A stretch of 64,000 nucleotides of DNA from Paraprevotella clara YIT 11840 (GCF_000233955.1 NZ_JH376591.1:203122-267121); one strand, 5' to 3'. Counted from the first letter of the stretch, positions 19,241 through 28,436 are shown. Notes: generated from the sequence alone by a model not told the origin. A program made the numbers and translations.

Positions 19241-20836
19241 TTAAAATTGCAAATATACTCCTGCGGTAGAAAGCGAACGGTTCGTACCGTCGAAAGTATC
19301 ATCATATTCATTCTTGTCCGTATAGAACTTGAAATCCGTGGATATATAAATGCCTAAAGTTATTTTCTTAGGAAGGGGGATAGCTACTTGTGCCAAAGCC
19401 CCTATCAAGGCGTGTCCGGAAGTGGCATACTCGAATTGGGGACGGGTGTATACGGCAGAAATGTCTTCATCGGCCGTTCTGGTGTTTCCATTGCCGTAAG
19501 TGCGGCTCAACGGTATACGGTAACCGCCATGGACAGACAAGTCCAAACCTGCGGATTTGATGTTCAGGAACTTGCCTGCAGACAGTTGTGTGGTTAGTAA
19601 GGTAGATGTTTGTTTGGCTTTTCCGGTGGACAACTGGTGATTGTAGGCAGATGATGTGAATGCGGCCAAAGCGTCTACGAAGAAATCCTGCTTGTCATCT
19701 TTCAATCGTTCGAAGCGATATTCCAGTCCGGCGGTCATTCGCTGGTCGTCCTGAATTTTATATTTGCTGAGCGTCTCGTAATATACCAGATTTCCGTGTT
19801 CGGTGTCTGTCATCATTTTCTGGTCCCGCCATATACCTTTTCCGGAATGGTAGGATGCCGTCAATACCAGATGGTGACGTGTCTGACGGTGAGGGGAGAG
19901 AAGGAAACGGTTCTGAAGCATCCATTCATCCGAAGTGTAGTCTCCTCCGTAAAATTTATAGGAAGAACCTCCGTCTGTAGCTTCTTCCGAAACATGCGTA
20001 TAACGGACTTCCGTGAAATTCCCGTATTTTTTGTGTTCCGGTTCCCATACAAGTTGCAAGGCACCGGTATAATTCAGTCCCTTATATGCGCGTTGGTAGC
20101 CCGACACGTCGTTCGACGAGATTCGGTAATAGTCCCCCATACCTTTCATCAGGAAATAGCGGTGGCTGTTGAGTGGATTGACCAACGTATAGGCGATGTC
20201 CGAATTATAAAAGGAAATGCCGGCCGTAGCACCCAGTGCCCATTGGGAACTCAACCGATGCTCTGCTCCTACGTAAATAGGCAGGACGGTGGTATTGGTT
20301 TTGGGGCGAGGGTCTGTCTGGTCGGACAGGCTTCCTAATGTCAATCCGATAGAGATTCCCCCTTTCCAGGATTCATTCCATGCATAAGAGGCCGTCATGC
20401 CCATTTCAAAAGATTCCGTGGTAGCGTCGCTTGCCACTGAATCGCAAAGCACAAATGGGTTATCGGGGTTGAGAAAAAGGGTGGAGTTCCACTTCTTGTC
20501 TTTCTCTTGTAAATTGCGGTAACTGATGAAGCCCGACACGTCTACCTTGCCCAGATTTTTAATTCCCCCCATATAAAACTTGAGGTGATTCGATAGTCTG
20601 CCTTCATCCACCGGTCGGTAACTTCCACGTCCAATCGTATAGTCCAGTTTGGCCACACCCTTGTTTTTGTAGGAATTGAAAGAGATGCGCGAGGGGTTCA
20701 GGCTGGTATACCGGATATTGTCCGACACATTAGCCGAACTTTCATTCCATTCGCTTCGGCACTCTTCTAAAGATTGCGCATGCATTTGGACAAGAGAACC
20801 CAAACTCAACGACAGTAACAGGACGTAACGTTTCAT
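19241..20836 (-). CDS. Outer-membrane beta-barrel protein (DUF6850-like)
   Basis: 531 residues, signal peptide ending MHA. The body is a long run of amphipathic beta-strands with alternating aromatic residues and it ends in LSTAGVYLQF, a terminal aromatic typical of outer-membrane barrels. The opening (SLEECRSEWNESSANV) matches what I recall of the DUF6850 family, which often accompanies DUF4876 lipoproteins and TonB receptors. Function unknown. A hairpin with a T-run separates it from the upstream lipoprotein gene. Confidence 0.75.
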   Translation of the reverse strand: MKRYVLLLSLSLGSLVQMHAQSLEECRSEWNESSANVSDNIRYTSLNPSRISFNSYKNKGVAKLDYTIGRGSYRPVDEGRLSNHLKFYMGGIKNLGKVDVSGFISYRNLQEKDKKWNSTLFLNPDNPFVLCDSVASDATTESFEMGMTASYAWNESWKGGISIGLTLGSLSDQTDPRPKTNTTVLPIYVGAEHRLSSQWALGATAGISFYNSDIAYTLVNPLNSHRYFLMKGMGDYYRISSNDVSGYQRAYKGLNYTGALQLVWEPEHKKYGNFTEVRYTHVSEEATDGGSSYKFYGGDYTSDEWMLQNRFLLSPHRQTRHHLVLTASYHSGKGIWRDQKMMTDTEHGNLVYYETLSKYKIQDDQRMTAGLEYRFERLKDDKQDFFVDALAAFTSSAYNHQLSTGKAKQTSTLLTTQLSAGKFLNIKSAGLDLSVHGGYRIPLSRTYGNGNTRTADEDISAVYTRPQFEYATSGHALIGALAQVAIPLPKKITLGIYISTDFKFYTDKNEYDDTFDGTNRSLSTAGVYLQF

Positions 20837-20849
20837 TTTCTTTTCGGAT

Positions 20850-20882
20850 TAAAACAGGGATGGGATTCGCTCCCGTCCCTGT
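20850..20882 (-). terminator. intra-operon attenuator/terminator
   Basis: On the minus strand ACAGGGACGGGA pairs with TCCCATCCCTGT (one G-T) over a 5-nt loop and is followed by TTTT. It lies in the 58-nt gap between the DUF4876 and DUF6850 genes, so it may make the first two genes more abundant than the protease genes behind it. Confidence 0.6.
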
Positions 20883-20894
20883 CAGTTTTCATAA

Positions 20895-22112
20895 TTATTC
20901 ATCAACACTTGTAGGAGTCTCACCCGGAGTCAACGGCTGGTCGCGCAGGAAATCGGCGGCAGAATTGTTGGTGTCCTGATAGTAAGGCCGTCCGTTTTCG
21001 ATTTTAGTCACTTTCCGGCGGATACATTTTGCCGAATACATCGGGTTACCTTTCACACCGGTGGCATCATCTTGCGGCAAGAATGTGGGGTAGTGGCTCT
21101 CGGTTTCCGGATCGTATATGTCTACTGCGTCAAGCACATATTTGCTGGGGATGACTAGATAGCTCATAGAAGTGGAAGAGGTTCCCGGTTCGTACATTAC
21201 GCTCGACTCCAATGCCGCATAAGCTTCCGGTGTCATGCCTTCCGGTAACTTGGCCAGTACGTAAGACCGTCCCGATACGCCCAGACCGAAGGCAAACATA
21301 TACTGGTTGTTGTAGAAGATTGTTTTCAAGTTGGGAGCAGCGTAATCTACGTCATTGGCATTATAGTCCAGATAAATTTCCCAATCGGCATTGCTCAAGT
21401 CTGGACAGCTTGCGTAGTCTGCCGCTTGCGACGCATCCTCGCCGTATGCCAGTTTGTGGTTCGTGGCATCGTTGGCAATCAGGACGCTCTCACCCGGCTG
21501 GAGGGGATAGTCGTGCCCGTTTCCGGGGAATGCCACTACGGAACCTTGTCCGCAGGCGTAGAGGTCTTCGTAACCGTTGGCCTGCCATGCATTCGCTGTT
21601 TGTTGGTTGCCGGTAGGTGCGGTCAGGATGAGATTGTCCAGATACTGTACTTCGTCTGAGTTGTTGACGATTTCGAAATAACTCTCGTGCATGTAATATT
21701 GTTTACTGCCAGAGTTATGAATCGTTTTGAAAATCAAGGAAGACTGCATGACTTTCTGTAGATTGACCGTCACCGGGGTATTGGCATAAAGGTCCACTGA
21801 CGTGCTGCCGCTGAGGTAGGCCTTGGCTTCATCGGCTACCTTGCCGGAGACCGTCACTTTGTACTGTCCCTGCGGAAGTTCTATCTCTTTCGGGTTAGCG
21901 TCCAAGGACAACGTGTCGTTTTTGGCAGTCGAACCCAAAATGAGCTTAAGCTCTTCCACGTTAGACGCTTCCACGTCCGACGGAAGGGAATAGCTGACCG
22001 TCAGTTTGTAACTCTTCATACCCTCGTCGTTATCTTCGCTACAAGACACGAAGGCAAGGCCGCATACGGCCATCATGGCTATGACGCCATTTTTAAGAAA
22101 CTTCTTTCTCAT
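20895..22112 (-). CDS. DUF4876 lipoprotein
   Basis: 405 residues with a lipoprotein signal (AFVSC, Cys24). An Ig-like domain at about 30-115 (LTVSYSLP ... VDLYANTPVTVNL) is followed by a lamin-tail-like beta region (YFEIVNNSDEVQYLDNLILTA ... GESVLIANDA). This arrangement matches DUF4876 proteins, usually encoded beside TonB-dependent receptors. Probably a surface lipoprotein partner of the receptor. Ligand unknown. Confidence 0.8.
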   Translation of the reverse strand: MRKKFLKNGVIAMMAVCGLAFVSCSEDNDEGMKSYKLTVSYSLPSDVEASNVEELKLILGSTAKNDTLSLDANPKEIELPQGQYKVTVSGKVADEAKAYLSGSTSVDLYANTPVTVNLQKVMQSSLIFKTIHNSGSKQYYMHESYFEIVNNSDEVQYLDNLILTAPTGNQQTANAWQANGYEDLYACGQGSVVAFPGNGHDYPLQPGESVLIANDATNHKLAYGEDASQAADYASCPDLSNADWEIYLDYNANDVDYAAPNLKTIFYNNQYMFAFGLGVSGRSYVLAKLPEGMTPEAYAALESSVMYEPGTSSTSMSYLVIPSKYVLDAVDIYDPETESHYPTFLPQDDATGVKGNPMYSAKCIRRKVTKIENGRPYYQDTNNSAADFLRDQPLTPGETPTSVDE

Positions 22113-22150
22113 GTTTTCTGTTTGTTAAATGTTTATATATAGGTGTGTTC

Positions 22151-24982
22151 TCAAAGTTTCAGCTTCAGTTCCGCTCCGAAGTACATGTCCGGGTATAGTT
22201 GCGTTTTGGCCAGGCTGTGCGGATTGGTGTGCCACTTCTTGGTATTGGTGAAGTTGTTGGCGATGACGGACAGTTCGGCCACACGGCCTATTTCTTTGGT
22301 AAAACGGAAGCTCAGCAACGCCCAAGGCTTGATGACATCCTTTTCGTACAAGTAAGGTTGTGTGCGGTACATGATGCGCGACTTGTCCGCGTCGTCGGCA
22401 TCGGCCTGGCTCCACGCCGTGTAGTGGCCCTGTTTGTCGTAGTATCCCACGGGGTCGACTACCAAGTAATCCTTGTCTTCGTAAGACTTGAGATAGTAGC
22501 GGCTGTTTCCGTTCTCGTCTTCGTAGATGGTTTGGGTGCTTTCGTACCATACGACCTGTACCGATGTGGTGAATACCATTTTGATGGCCGGGATGTGGGT
22601 GATGAGCCGGAACGTGGAATTGAACCGGTCTCGCAGGTTCCCTCCGCCCGAAGGGAGCACGCCTACGTAGTCGAACGAAGAATTGATATAGTTCAGGGGC
22701 ATGTTCTCATTTTTGCGCTTGATATGGAACCATGCCCCGCTGATGTTCAGCGAGGTGTGCAAGGGCTTGATTTCACCGAAGTCCAGTCCGTACTCGATGC
22801 CGTGCTTGTGCGTGGTCGTGCTGTTGGCCGCCCGGCTCCAGGTGTACATTTCGGTGGTCTTCGTCCGCAGGGCTGTATGCTCCGTCCCATCCACGCGGTA
22901 AGTCACGTCGCCGCTTGCGGCATCGAATACGGGGTCGGTTGCCGTGGCCGGCACGGTGTACTTGTCATAGTTTTGCCAGATGAGTTGCGACGTAAAGCCC
23001 AGTTCGTGCCGGTGGAATTCATGGAAGAAGGTGGCAAAACCCTTTATCCTGTTGATGCGGAAAGACAGGCCCGCTTCCCATTTCGTGGAGCGTGCAGGAC
23101 GCAGGTCGGGGTTAGCCGTATTCTTTACTACGTCCGTCGTGATCAATCCCAAACGGTCCTTTGTTTCCGTCCCGTATTTAGACAGGCTGGCATTGTCGAA
23201 ATAGGCATAGTCGGGATAGAGGTACATCAGTGTGGGCATCTTGTTGGAGATGCCGAAACCTCCGGTCAGGGCCAGCAGGTCGAAAACAGGATTGTTCCGG
23301 CTGTCCAACAGGTTTAGCGTGGCGTTGACACGAGGCTCGGCTACGAGGAAGTGGCTGATACCTCCGCTTTGTTTCCGGTCTACAAACATGTTGCTGACGC
23401 GTACTCCGGCTTCCAGCATAAGCCCCATGGAGCCCAACCCCTTACGCAGACGGCTGCTGGCAAAACCCGACAAGGTGCTTTGGGCAGGTATGTCCTTGTA
23501 GCTCCGTGGACGGAGAGTCTGTGCCCCTTGAGCTTGCGGTGGGTTATTTTCGTCGTAAGTGAATCCTTCACCCCGGTTGGCATCGTAAGTGTATTCTGCG
23601 CCGAGTTTCAGGTTGGCATAGTCGTTTTCCGAGATTTGCAAGTATTTGTTTGCCACAGCTTGGGCATACAGGTTGACGGGGATGCCCTCGATGCGGTAAG
23701 CCGATGTGTACCCCACATTACGTATCTGAGCTACGTGTACACCCGGTTCGCGGGCTGTCGTGACCAGTCCGTCGGGATTGTTCACCCAATTGTCGTGGCT
23801 GTCTACCGTGCGTGACATTTGAGCTGAGAGATTATAGTCCAGCGAAGAGAGAAAGCCTCCGGCAGGCTTGTAACGCCCACTCACGGAAAGCCGTCCGCCC
23901 ACGTTGGTGTTTTTGTAATGTATTTGTTGTTCCTCGAACTGGGGATCGTCTTTACGGTTGTTCACGTTAGAGTAAAAGGCTCCTTTTACGTTAAGGGAAA
24001 GCGGCCCGAATTGGGCGGAGTATCCGGCTGAGGCCGTAATGCGGTCGTATCCCATGTAGTGCTTGCGCGTATCGGCCCACGACTGCGACCAGTCTACGCT
24101 GAAGTTTGCAGCTCCGCCCCTTTTGAGGTTGAATCCCTTGCCGGCGAAGACTTGTTTGGAGTTTGGGTCCGTTTGGAACTTGGCTTCCCAAGGCGTGTGT
24201 CCCGCCTTGGTTTTGACTACCACTACGCCCGACGTCAGATTACCGTATTCCACAGAGGGGATACCGCGTATCACCTCCATTGATTCTATATTTCCGGCAC
24301 TGACGGTGCGTAGGTCCACGCCTCTTCCGGCTGTCGTCTGTTCGCTCATCCCGTCGCTTTGCATGCCGGAATTGGCGCCGAATTTGCTGGGCGATACCAC
24401 TTGCAGGTTCGATTCGTTGCTTAAAGGGGTGCCGTCTACTACCACCAAGGTGCCTAAGGCATTGTTGTCGTCATCTTCTATTTCGCGTATGTGTGCCTGC
24501 CCCAGATTGTTCAAATTCGGATTTTCAATCAGGTTGCCCGGTACGAGCTGCAACAAATCGTTCAGGCTTTTGGGTTGTACGTGGCGTATGGCGTCCTCTC
24601 CGATAAGCGATTTAGAACCCATTTGTTCTTGCCGTGCCGTCACTGTTACATTCTTAAGGTTGAGGCTCAGCTCTTTGAGTGTGACATCCAGTCTTGTTTT
24701 TGAGGATTGGATATGCACCGTGCCCATCACCGTTTCATAACCTACAAAAGAAACACGGTACTGGTAGGTACCTTCTTTCAGTCGGGTCAGCTTATAGTGT
24801 CCGTTCCGGTCGGTATGGGAACCTATGACGTTGTTTAGGCTTACCGTAGCTAACTCTATAGGTTTTCCCTTTATGTCGCGCACGGTTCCTTCCAATATAT
24901 TTGAAGCATTTTGAGCAAAAGACGGGAGAGAGAAGAAAAAGAGTAGGATGATGCCGAGAATGGGATTTTTTCCTTGTAACAT
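22151..24982 (-). CDS. TonB-dependent outer-membrane receptor
   Basis: 943 residues with a signal peptide (cleavage near FAQNA). A carboxypeptidase-regulatory-like domain (about 27-110, ILEGTVRDIKGKPIELATVSL) precedes a plug domain with LNDLLQLVPGNLIENPNLN and a long barrel ending in FGAELKLKL. No SusD-like partner is present, so this is not a standard polysaccharide locus. It is the first gene of the protease operon and provides energy-driven import across the outer membrane. Confidence 0.92.
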   Translation of the reverse strand: MLQGKNPILGIILLFFFSLPSFAQNASNILEGTVRDIKGKPIELATVSLNNVIGSHTDRNGHYKLTRLKEGTYQYRVSFVGYETVMGTVHIQSSKTRLDVTLKELSLNLKNVTVTARQEQMGSKSLIGEDAIRHVQPKSLNDLLQLVPGNLIENPNLNNLGQAHIREIEDDDNNALGTLVVVDGTPLSNESNLQVVSPSKFGANSGMQSDGMSEQTTAGRGVDLRTVSAGNIESMEVIRGIPSVEYGNLTSGVVVVKTKAGHTPWEAKFQTDPNSKQVFAGKGFNLKRGGAANFSVDWSQSWADTRKHYMGYDRITASAGYSAQFGPLSLNVKGAFYSNVNNRKDDPQFEEQQIHYKNTNVGGRLSVSGRYKPAGGFLSSLDYNLSAQMSRTVDSHDNWVNNPDGLVTTAREPGVHVAQIRNVGYTSAYRIEGIPVNLYAQAVANKYLQISENDYANLKLGAEYTYDANRGEGFTYDENNPPQAQGAQTLRPRSYKDIPAQSTLSGFASSRLRKGLGSMGLMLEAGVRVSNMFVDRKQSGGISHFLVAEPRVNATLNLLDSRNNPVFDLLALTGGFGISNKMPTLMYLYPDYAYFDNASLSKYGTETKDRLGLITTDVVKNTANPDLRPARSTKWEAGLSFRINRIKGFATFFHEFHRHELGFTSQLIWQNYDKYTVPATATDPVFDAASGDVTYRVDGTEHTALRTKTTEMYTWSRAANSTTTHKHGIEYGLDFGEIKPLHTSLNISGAWFHIKRKNENMPLNYINSSFDYVGVLPSGGGNLRDRFNSTFRLITHIPAIKMVFTTSVQVVWYESTQTIYEDENGNSRYYLKSYEDKDYLVVDPVGYYDKQGHYTAWSQADADDADKSRIMYRTQPYLYEKDVIKPWALLSFRFTKEIGRVAELSVIANNFTNTKKWHTNPHSLAKTQLYPDMYFGAELKLKL

Positions 24983-25003
24983 GACGTTTAATTTTTGAGG
25001 TTA

Positions 25004-25035
25004 CAAAATTATCCCATTCGAGAATGTTCGTCAAT
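25004..25035 (-). promoter_or_regulatory. predicted promoter of the TonB receptor/protease operon
   Basis: On the minus strand ATTG (25032-25035), 20-nt spacer, TAATTTTG (25004-25011). The -7 element fits TAnnTTTG; the -33 element is one base off. Confidence 0.5.
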
Positions 25036-25154
25036 ACTTAAATATCGGTATATTTTGTTGTGTATCGGGGGGATTGTTCGGATATAAGTCATTCCGTTAC
25101 GCAGGAATAACTTATAATAAGTATATTTGCTAAATATCTTTAAACGGGAGTCCG

Positions 25155-26165
25155 TTAAGGCCGAAGGAAATCTTCAGCCAAAGACACGGCATGTCGGAAA
25201 GCCGTATCCTGTCCCGGTACGGTGATGAACAGATGGACAGTGCCTGGCAATACTTCACGGTGCGCTGTCACGCCGAGGCGTTTCACGTGGTCGGTGAATT
25301 CTTTCCCTTGGTCGCATAAGATGTCGCGTTCGGCAGCCACGAGAAGCAGTCGGGGCAGACGTGAGAGCAGGCTGTCCGGGCAAAGGGAGGGAGATATGAA
25401 AGGATGTTTGGCCTGACCGCGCGTGTAGGCTTGATTGAAGGCCTCCATCAACGAACCGTCTAATGCCGCTCCCTTTTGATAGGTTTTCCAAGAAGGCGAT
25501 GCATCGTTCCAAGCAGATACCACCGGGTAGAAAAGCAGGAGAGAGCGAAGAGGCGGCATCCCGTTTTGCAGGTTATGCAGACAGACGGACAAAGCTAAGT
25601 TGCCTCCCGAACTGTCTCCCCCGACGGAAATGAGTTCCGGTGAGCTGCCCCATTCCAAAGCTTTTTTGCGAGCCAATTTTACGGCACGTATACAGTCCTC
25701 CAGTCCGTCCGGAAACGGATGTTCGGGAGCCAGACGATAGTCTACTGCCAACACGATGACATTGCCTGTGGCGGCTAATGTCTGGCAAAACCGGGCGCAA
25801 CTGTTAATGCTTCCGAATGTCCATCCTCCTCCATGCAGGTAAATGAGAAGAGGCAGAGGACTTTGATTCTTTTTTACGGGAGTGTACAGGCGCAGAGCCG
25901 GAGTGATATAGATGGCATTCACGTCGGTTGGTAAAGGAGTAGGAATATTACGTGATGCCCGGATACGAGTGAGGGGTACGGTGTCGCCTTGTATGGCTTG
26001 CAGTATGGCTTGGGTCTGTTGTTCCTGTAACCCGTCGGGCATGGCCGACAAGAACCGGTCGGCTTCGCGACGGAACGCATCACGGTCTTTTTCTATGGAG
26101 CTTTGGCCGTAAACAGTAGGTAAAGTACCTAACAGACTAAAGCATATCAGAAGTATAGTTCTCAT
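25155..26165 (-). CDS. Secreted alpha/beta hydrolase (HSL-type esterase)
   Basis: 336 residues, signal peptide ending VYG. It has the oxyanion motif HGGGWTFGS and the nucleophile motif GGDSSGGNLA of the hormone-sensitive-lipase family, a likely acid in AAERDILCD and a catalytic His in GTVHLF near the C-terminus. Expected to hydrolyse short-chain esters in the periplasm or outside. It stands alone, 172 nt before the TonB operon on the same strand. Confidence 0.85.
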   Translation of the reverse strand: MRTILLICFSLLGTLPTVYGQSSIEKDRDAFRREADRFLSAMPDGLQEQQTQAILQAIQGDTVPLTRIRASRNIPTPLPTDVNAIYITPALRLYTPVKKNQSPLPLLIYLHGGGWTFGSINSCARFCQTLAATGNVIVLAVDYRLAPEHPFPDGLEDCIRAVKLARKKALEWGSSPELISVGGDSSGGNLALSVCLHNLQNGMPPLRSLLLFYPVVSAWNDASPSWKTYQKGAALDGSLMEAFNQAYTRGQAKHPFISPSLCPDSLLSRLPRLLLVAAERDILCDQGKEFTDHVKRLGVTAHREVLPGTVHLFITVPGQDTAFRHAVSLAEDFLRP

Positions 26166-26206
26166 TTTTTGTTTTGAACGACTTGTTACTATTTATCGTA
26201 TAAAAT

Positions 26207-26247
26207 AAAAATCGCAACCATTCCTTTGCCGGATGATTGCGATTTTT
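26207..26247. terminator. terminator after the tRNA pair
   Basis: AAAAATCGCAA (26207-26217) pairs with TTGCGATTTTT (26237-26247). A-run on one side and T-run on the other allow it to work in both directions; on the minus strand it follows tRNA-Leu directly. Confidence 0.75.
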
Positions 26248-26251
26248 TTCG

Positions 26252-26336
26252 TACTCGAAGCGGGACTTGAACCCGCACAGCCGTAATGGCCAAGGGATTT
26301 TAAGTCCCTCGTGTCTACCGATTCCACCATTCGAGC
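26252..26336 (-). tRNA. tRNA-Leu (anticodon TAA)
   Basis: 85 nt with the long variable arm of leucine tRNAs. Acceptor GCTCGAA pairs with TTCGAGT (G-T at the end, as in E. coli leuZ). The anticodon loop reads ACTTAAAAT and the T-arm GGGTTCAAGTCCC. CCA is not encoded. Confidence 0.95.
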
Positions 26337-26341
26337 AACCT

Positions 26342-26417
<76 letters not shown>

Positions 26418-26440
26418 AGGGGACTTGTGTATTACGGCTG

Positions 26441-26472
26441 CAAAGATAGCGTATTTCGGGGTTTACACCAAA
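26441..26472 (-). promoter_or_regulatory. promoter of the tRNA-Gly/tRNA-Leu operon
   Basis: Minus strand TTTG (26469-26472), 20-nt spacer, TATCTTTG (26441-26448): a full match to the Bacteroidetes consensus, about 25 nt before the tRNA. Confidence 0.8.
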
Positions 26473-26487
26473 TTTTTCTTTTATTTT

Positions 26488-27039
26488 TTATCGGTTGTTG
26501 ATGACCATCGTGTTACCGGAATACGTGATGCGATAACGGAACAGGCTTACCCCTTCCTCACCGATACTGATTTGTCCCTGATTGTTCAGGTTGTAAGTTC
26601 GGCCGCAGGATACGCATGCGGCATAACCGCCTTCTTTCAGTTGCAGGGCGCGGGATATATTGTAGGCGGAATAACAGTTGGGGCAGGCCAAATCGTAGCA
26701 GACGGGCAGGGAAGTCGTGCTGCCCAGTTCGGGGATGTTGGGCAGGCCGGCAATAAAACCGGCGATACCCATTTGAATGGAAGAGTTGCCGGCAATGGCA
26801 GTGGCATTGACCGGAGTGGTGTGTCCGCTTTCGTCTGTGAACAGGAAACGGTCGCGGTCGCGGCGGATGGTCGTATAGACTCCCAAACTGTTCAAGGCCG
26901 CGTTGAGTTGCGGTACAGTATTGACGTTTTTGTACACGAAATAGGCCGGATAGTTGGAGTAGGTGTTTTGTACGTCCTCCTTGCAGGCCGTGAGGCATAG
27001 CAATGCCGTGAATATAAAAAAACTCCGTATTCTTTTCAT
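26488..27039 (-). CDS. Lipoprotein with CxxC pairs (possible metal site)
   Basis: 183 residues with lipoprotein signal (CLTAC, Cys19). The C-terminal third holds C114, C119, C122, C142 and C145 (ACPNC and CVSC pairs), an arrangement like a zinc-ribbon or rubredoxin knuckle, which is unusual for an exported protein. Function not recognised. It follows argH, and its first codons are embedded in the argH terminator hairpin, so its expression may depend on read-through. Confidence 0.7.
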   Translation of the reverse strand: MKRIRSFFIFTALLCLTACKEDVQNTYSNYPAYFVYKNVNTVPQLNAALNSLGVYTTIRRDRDRFLFTDESGHTTPVNATAIAGNSSIQMGIAGFIAGLPNIPELGSTTSLPVCYDLACPNCYSAYNISRALQLKEGGYAACVSCGRTYNLNNQGQISIGEEGVSLFRYRITYSGNTMVINNR

Positions 27040-27060
27040 ATCAAAGAAACGGAGTTTTTT
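27017..27060 (-). terminator. terminator/attenuator overlapping a start codon
   Basis: A perfect 12-bp stem: minus strand AAAAAACTCCGT (27060-27049) pairs with ACGGAGTTTTTT (27028-27017). It follows the argH stop. The ATG of the next lipoprotein (27037-27039) lies in the loop and its codons 4-8 form the 3' arm and T-run. Confidence 0.75.
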
Positions 27061-27080
27061 GCCTTTTATTGTGGTATTTC

Positions 27081-28421
27081 TTATCTTCCGAGCAGACGGT
27101 TTTCCGCTTCACGGGTGCGGGCGAAGTTAAAACCGCTCCACACTTGTTCCATCAGCTCATGTATCTTGTCGTTGCATAAGTTGCCGATACTTCCTTCGTG
27201 GGTATGGTGCACGCGTTTGTCGGGGGTAAAGTTTCCGGCTTCGATGTCCAGTCCCACTTTCTTGTAAGCATCGCGGAACGGCATGCCGCCCGTGGCCAAC
27301 CGGTTCACCTCTTCCACGCTGAACATGTTGTCGTATTTCGGGTCGTCAAGGATATGCTCGTTCACTTGTATCTTATTGATAATGTAGGCCGTCATGCGCA
27401 GGCAGTCCTTCAGTTCTTCGAAAGCGGGCAGGAAGACTTCCTTGATGATTTGCAGGTCGCGGAAGTAGCCGCACGGCAGATTGTTCATAATGAGTATAAT
27501 CTGTTGGGGCAGTGCCTGGATTTTATTGCATTTGGCACGCGTCAGTTCGAATACGTCCGGGTTTTTCTTGTGCGGCATGATGCTCGACCCCGTGGTGCAG
27601 TTGTCCGGCAGCTTGACGAAACCGAAGTTTTGCGAGTTGAACAGGCAGGCATCGAAAGCCAGTTTGCTCAGCGTCCCGGCGATGCCTGCAAGGGCGAAGG
27701 CCACGTTGCGTTCCATCTTTCCGCGTCCCATCTGGGCGTAGACTACGTTGTAGTTCATCGAATCGAATCCGAGGAGTTCGGTGGTCAGCGTACGGTTGAG
27801 GGGGAACGATGAACCGTAACCGGCGGCAGAACCGAGCGGGTTGCGGTTGGTCATCTTGTAGGCGGCCTGAAGGAAAAGCAGGTCGTCCACCAGACTTTCC
27901 GCGTAGGCCCCGAACCATAATCCGAAACTGGAAGGCATGGCCACCTGAAGGTGGGTGTATCCCGGCATGAGCACCCCTTTGTAGCGTTCGCTTTGGGCTT
28001 GCAGTTCTTCGAACAGCACTCTGACTTCTTCTGCGATGTCCTGAAGTTGCGCGCGGGTGAACAGTTTCAGGTCCACCAATACCTGGTCGTTGCGCGACCG
28101 GCCGCTATGAATCTTTTTCCCCATGTCGCCCAGTTTACGGGTGAGGAGCAGTTCCACTTGCGAGTGCACGTCTTCCACGCCCTCTTCGATGATGAAGCGT
28201 CCGGCTTCGATGTCGGCATGGATACGGCGCAGTTCTTCCAGCAGCACCGGCAGCTCGTCCTTGCCGAGCAGTCCGATGGATTCCAGCATGGTGATGTGCG
28301 CCATGGAACCCAGTACGTCGTACCGGGCCAGATACAAATCAAGTTCACGGTCGCGGCCGACCGTGAACTTTTCTATTTCTTGATTGACTTCCGTGTTTTT
28401 TTCCCAAAGTTTGCTTGCCAT
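27081..28421 (-). CDS. argH: Argininosuccinate lyase
   Basis: 446 residues, normal length. The fumarase/aspartase superfamily signature GSSIMPHKKNP is present, as are the SGRSRNDQV and HTHLQ-type (GYTHLQVAMP) active-site segments. It splits argininosuccinate to arginine and fumarate, the last step of arginine synthesis. It follows the SRPBCC gene by 15 nt in an apparent pyrE-SRPBCC-argH unit. Confidence 0.96.
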   Translation of the reverse strand: MASKLWEKNTEVNQEIEKFTVGRDRELDLYLARYDVLGSMAHITMLESIGLLGKDELPVLLEELRRIHADIEAGRFIIEEGVEDVHSQVELLLTRKLGDMGKKIHSGRSRNDQVLVDLKLFTRAQLQDIAEEVRVLFEELQAQSERYKGVLMPGYTHLQVAMPSSFGLWFGAYAESLVDDLLFLQAAYKMTNRNPLGSAAGYGSSFPLNRTLTTELLGFDSMNYNVVYAQMGRGKMERNVAFALAGIAGTLSKLAFDACLFNSQNFGFVKLPDNCTTGSSIMPHKKNPDVFELTRAKCNKIQALPQQIILIMNNLPCGYFRDLQIIKEVFLPAFEELKDCLRMTAYIINKIQVNEHILDDPKYDNMFSVEEVNRLATGGMPFRDAYKKVGLDIEAGNFTPDKRVHHTHEGSIGNLCNDKIHELMEQVWSGFNFARTREAENRLLGR

Positions 28422-28436
28422 ATTGTCTTTGTGTGA

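Noticed and set aside
22199..23317. 372-residue open frame opposite the TonB receptor
   Set aside because: Antisense to a well-supported barrel gene; no signal peptide or recognisable motif.
22151..24982. Polysaccharide utilisation locus (SusC/SusD type)
   Set aside because: No SusD-like gene or glycoside hydrolase; partners are DUF4876, a barrel and peptidases.
25081..25154. TATATTTG box at 25122-25129 as a plus-strand promoter
   Set aside because: It would read into the 3' end of a minus-strand gene with no plus-strand ORF, and the -33 element is poor.
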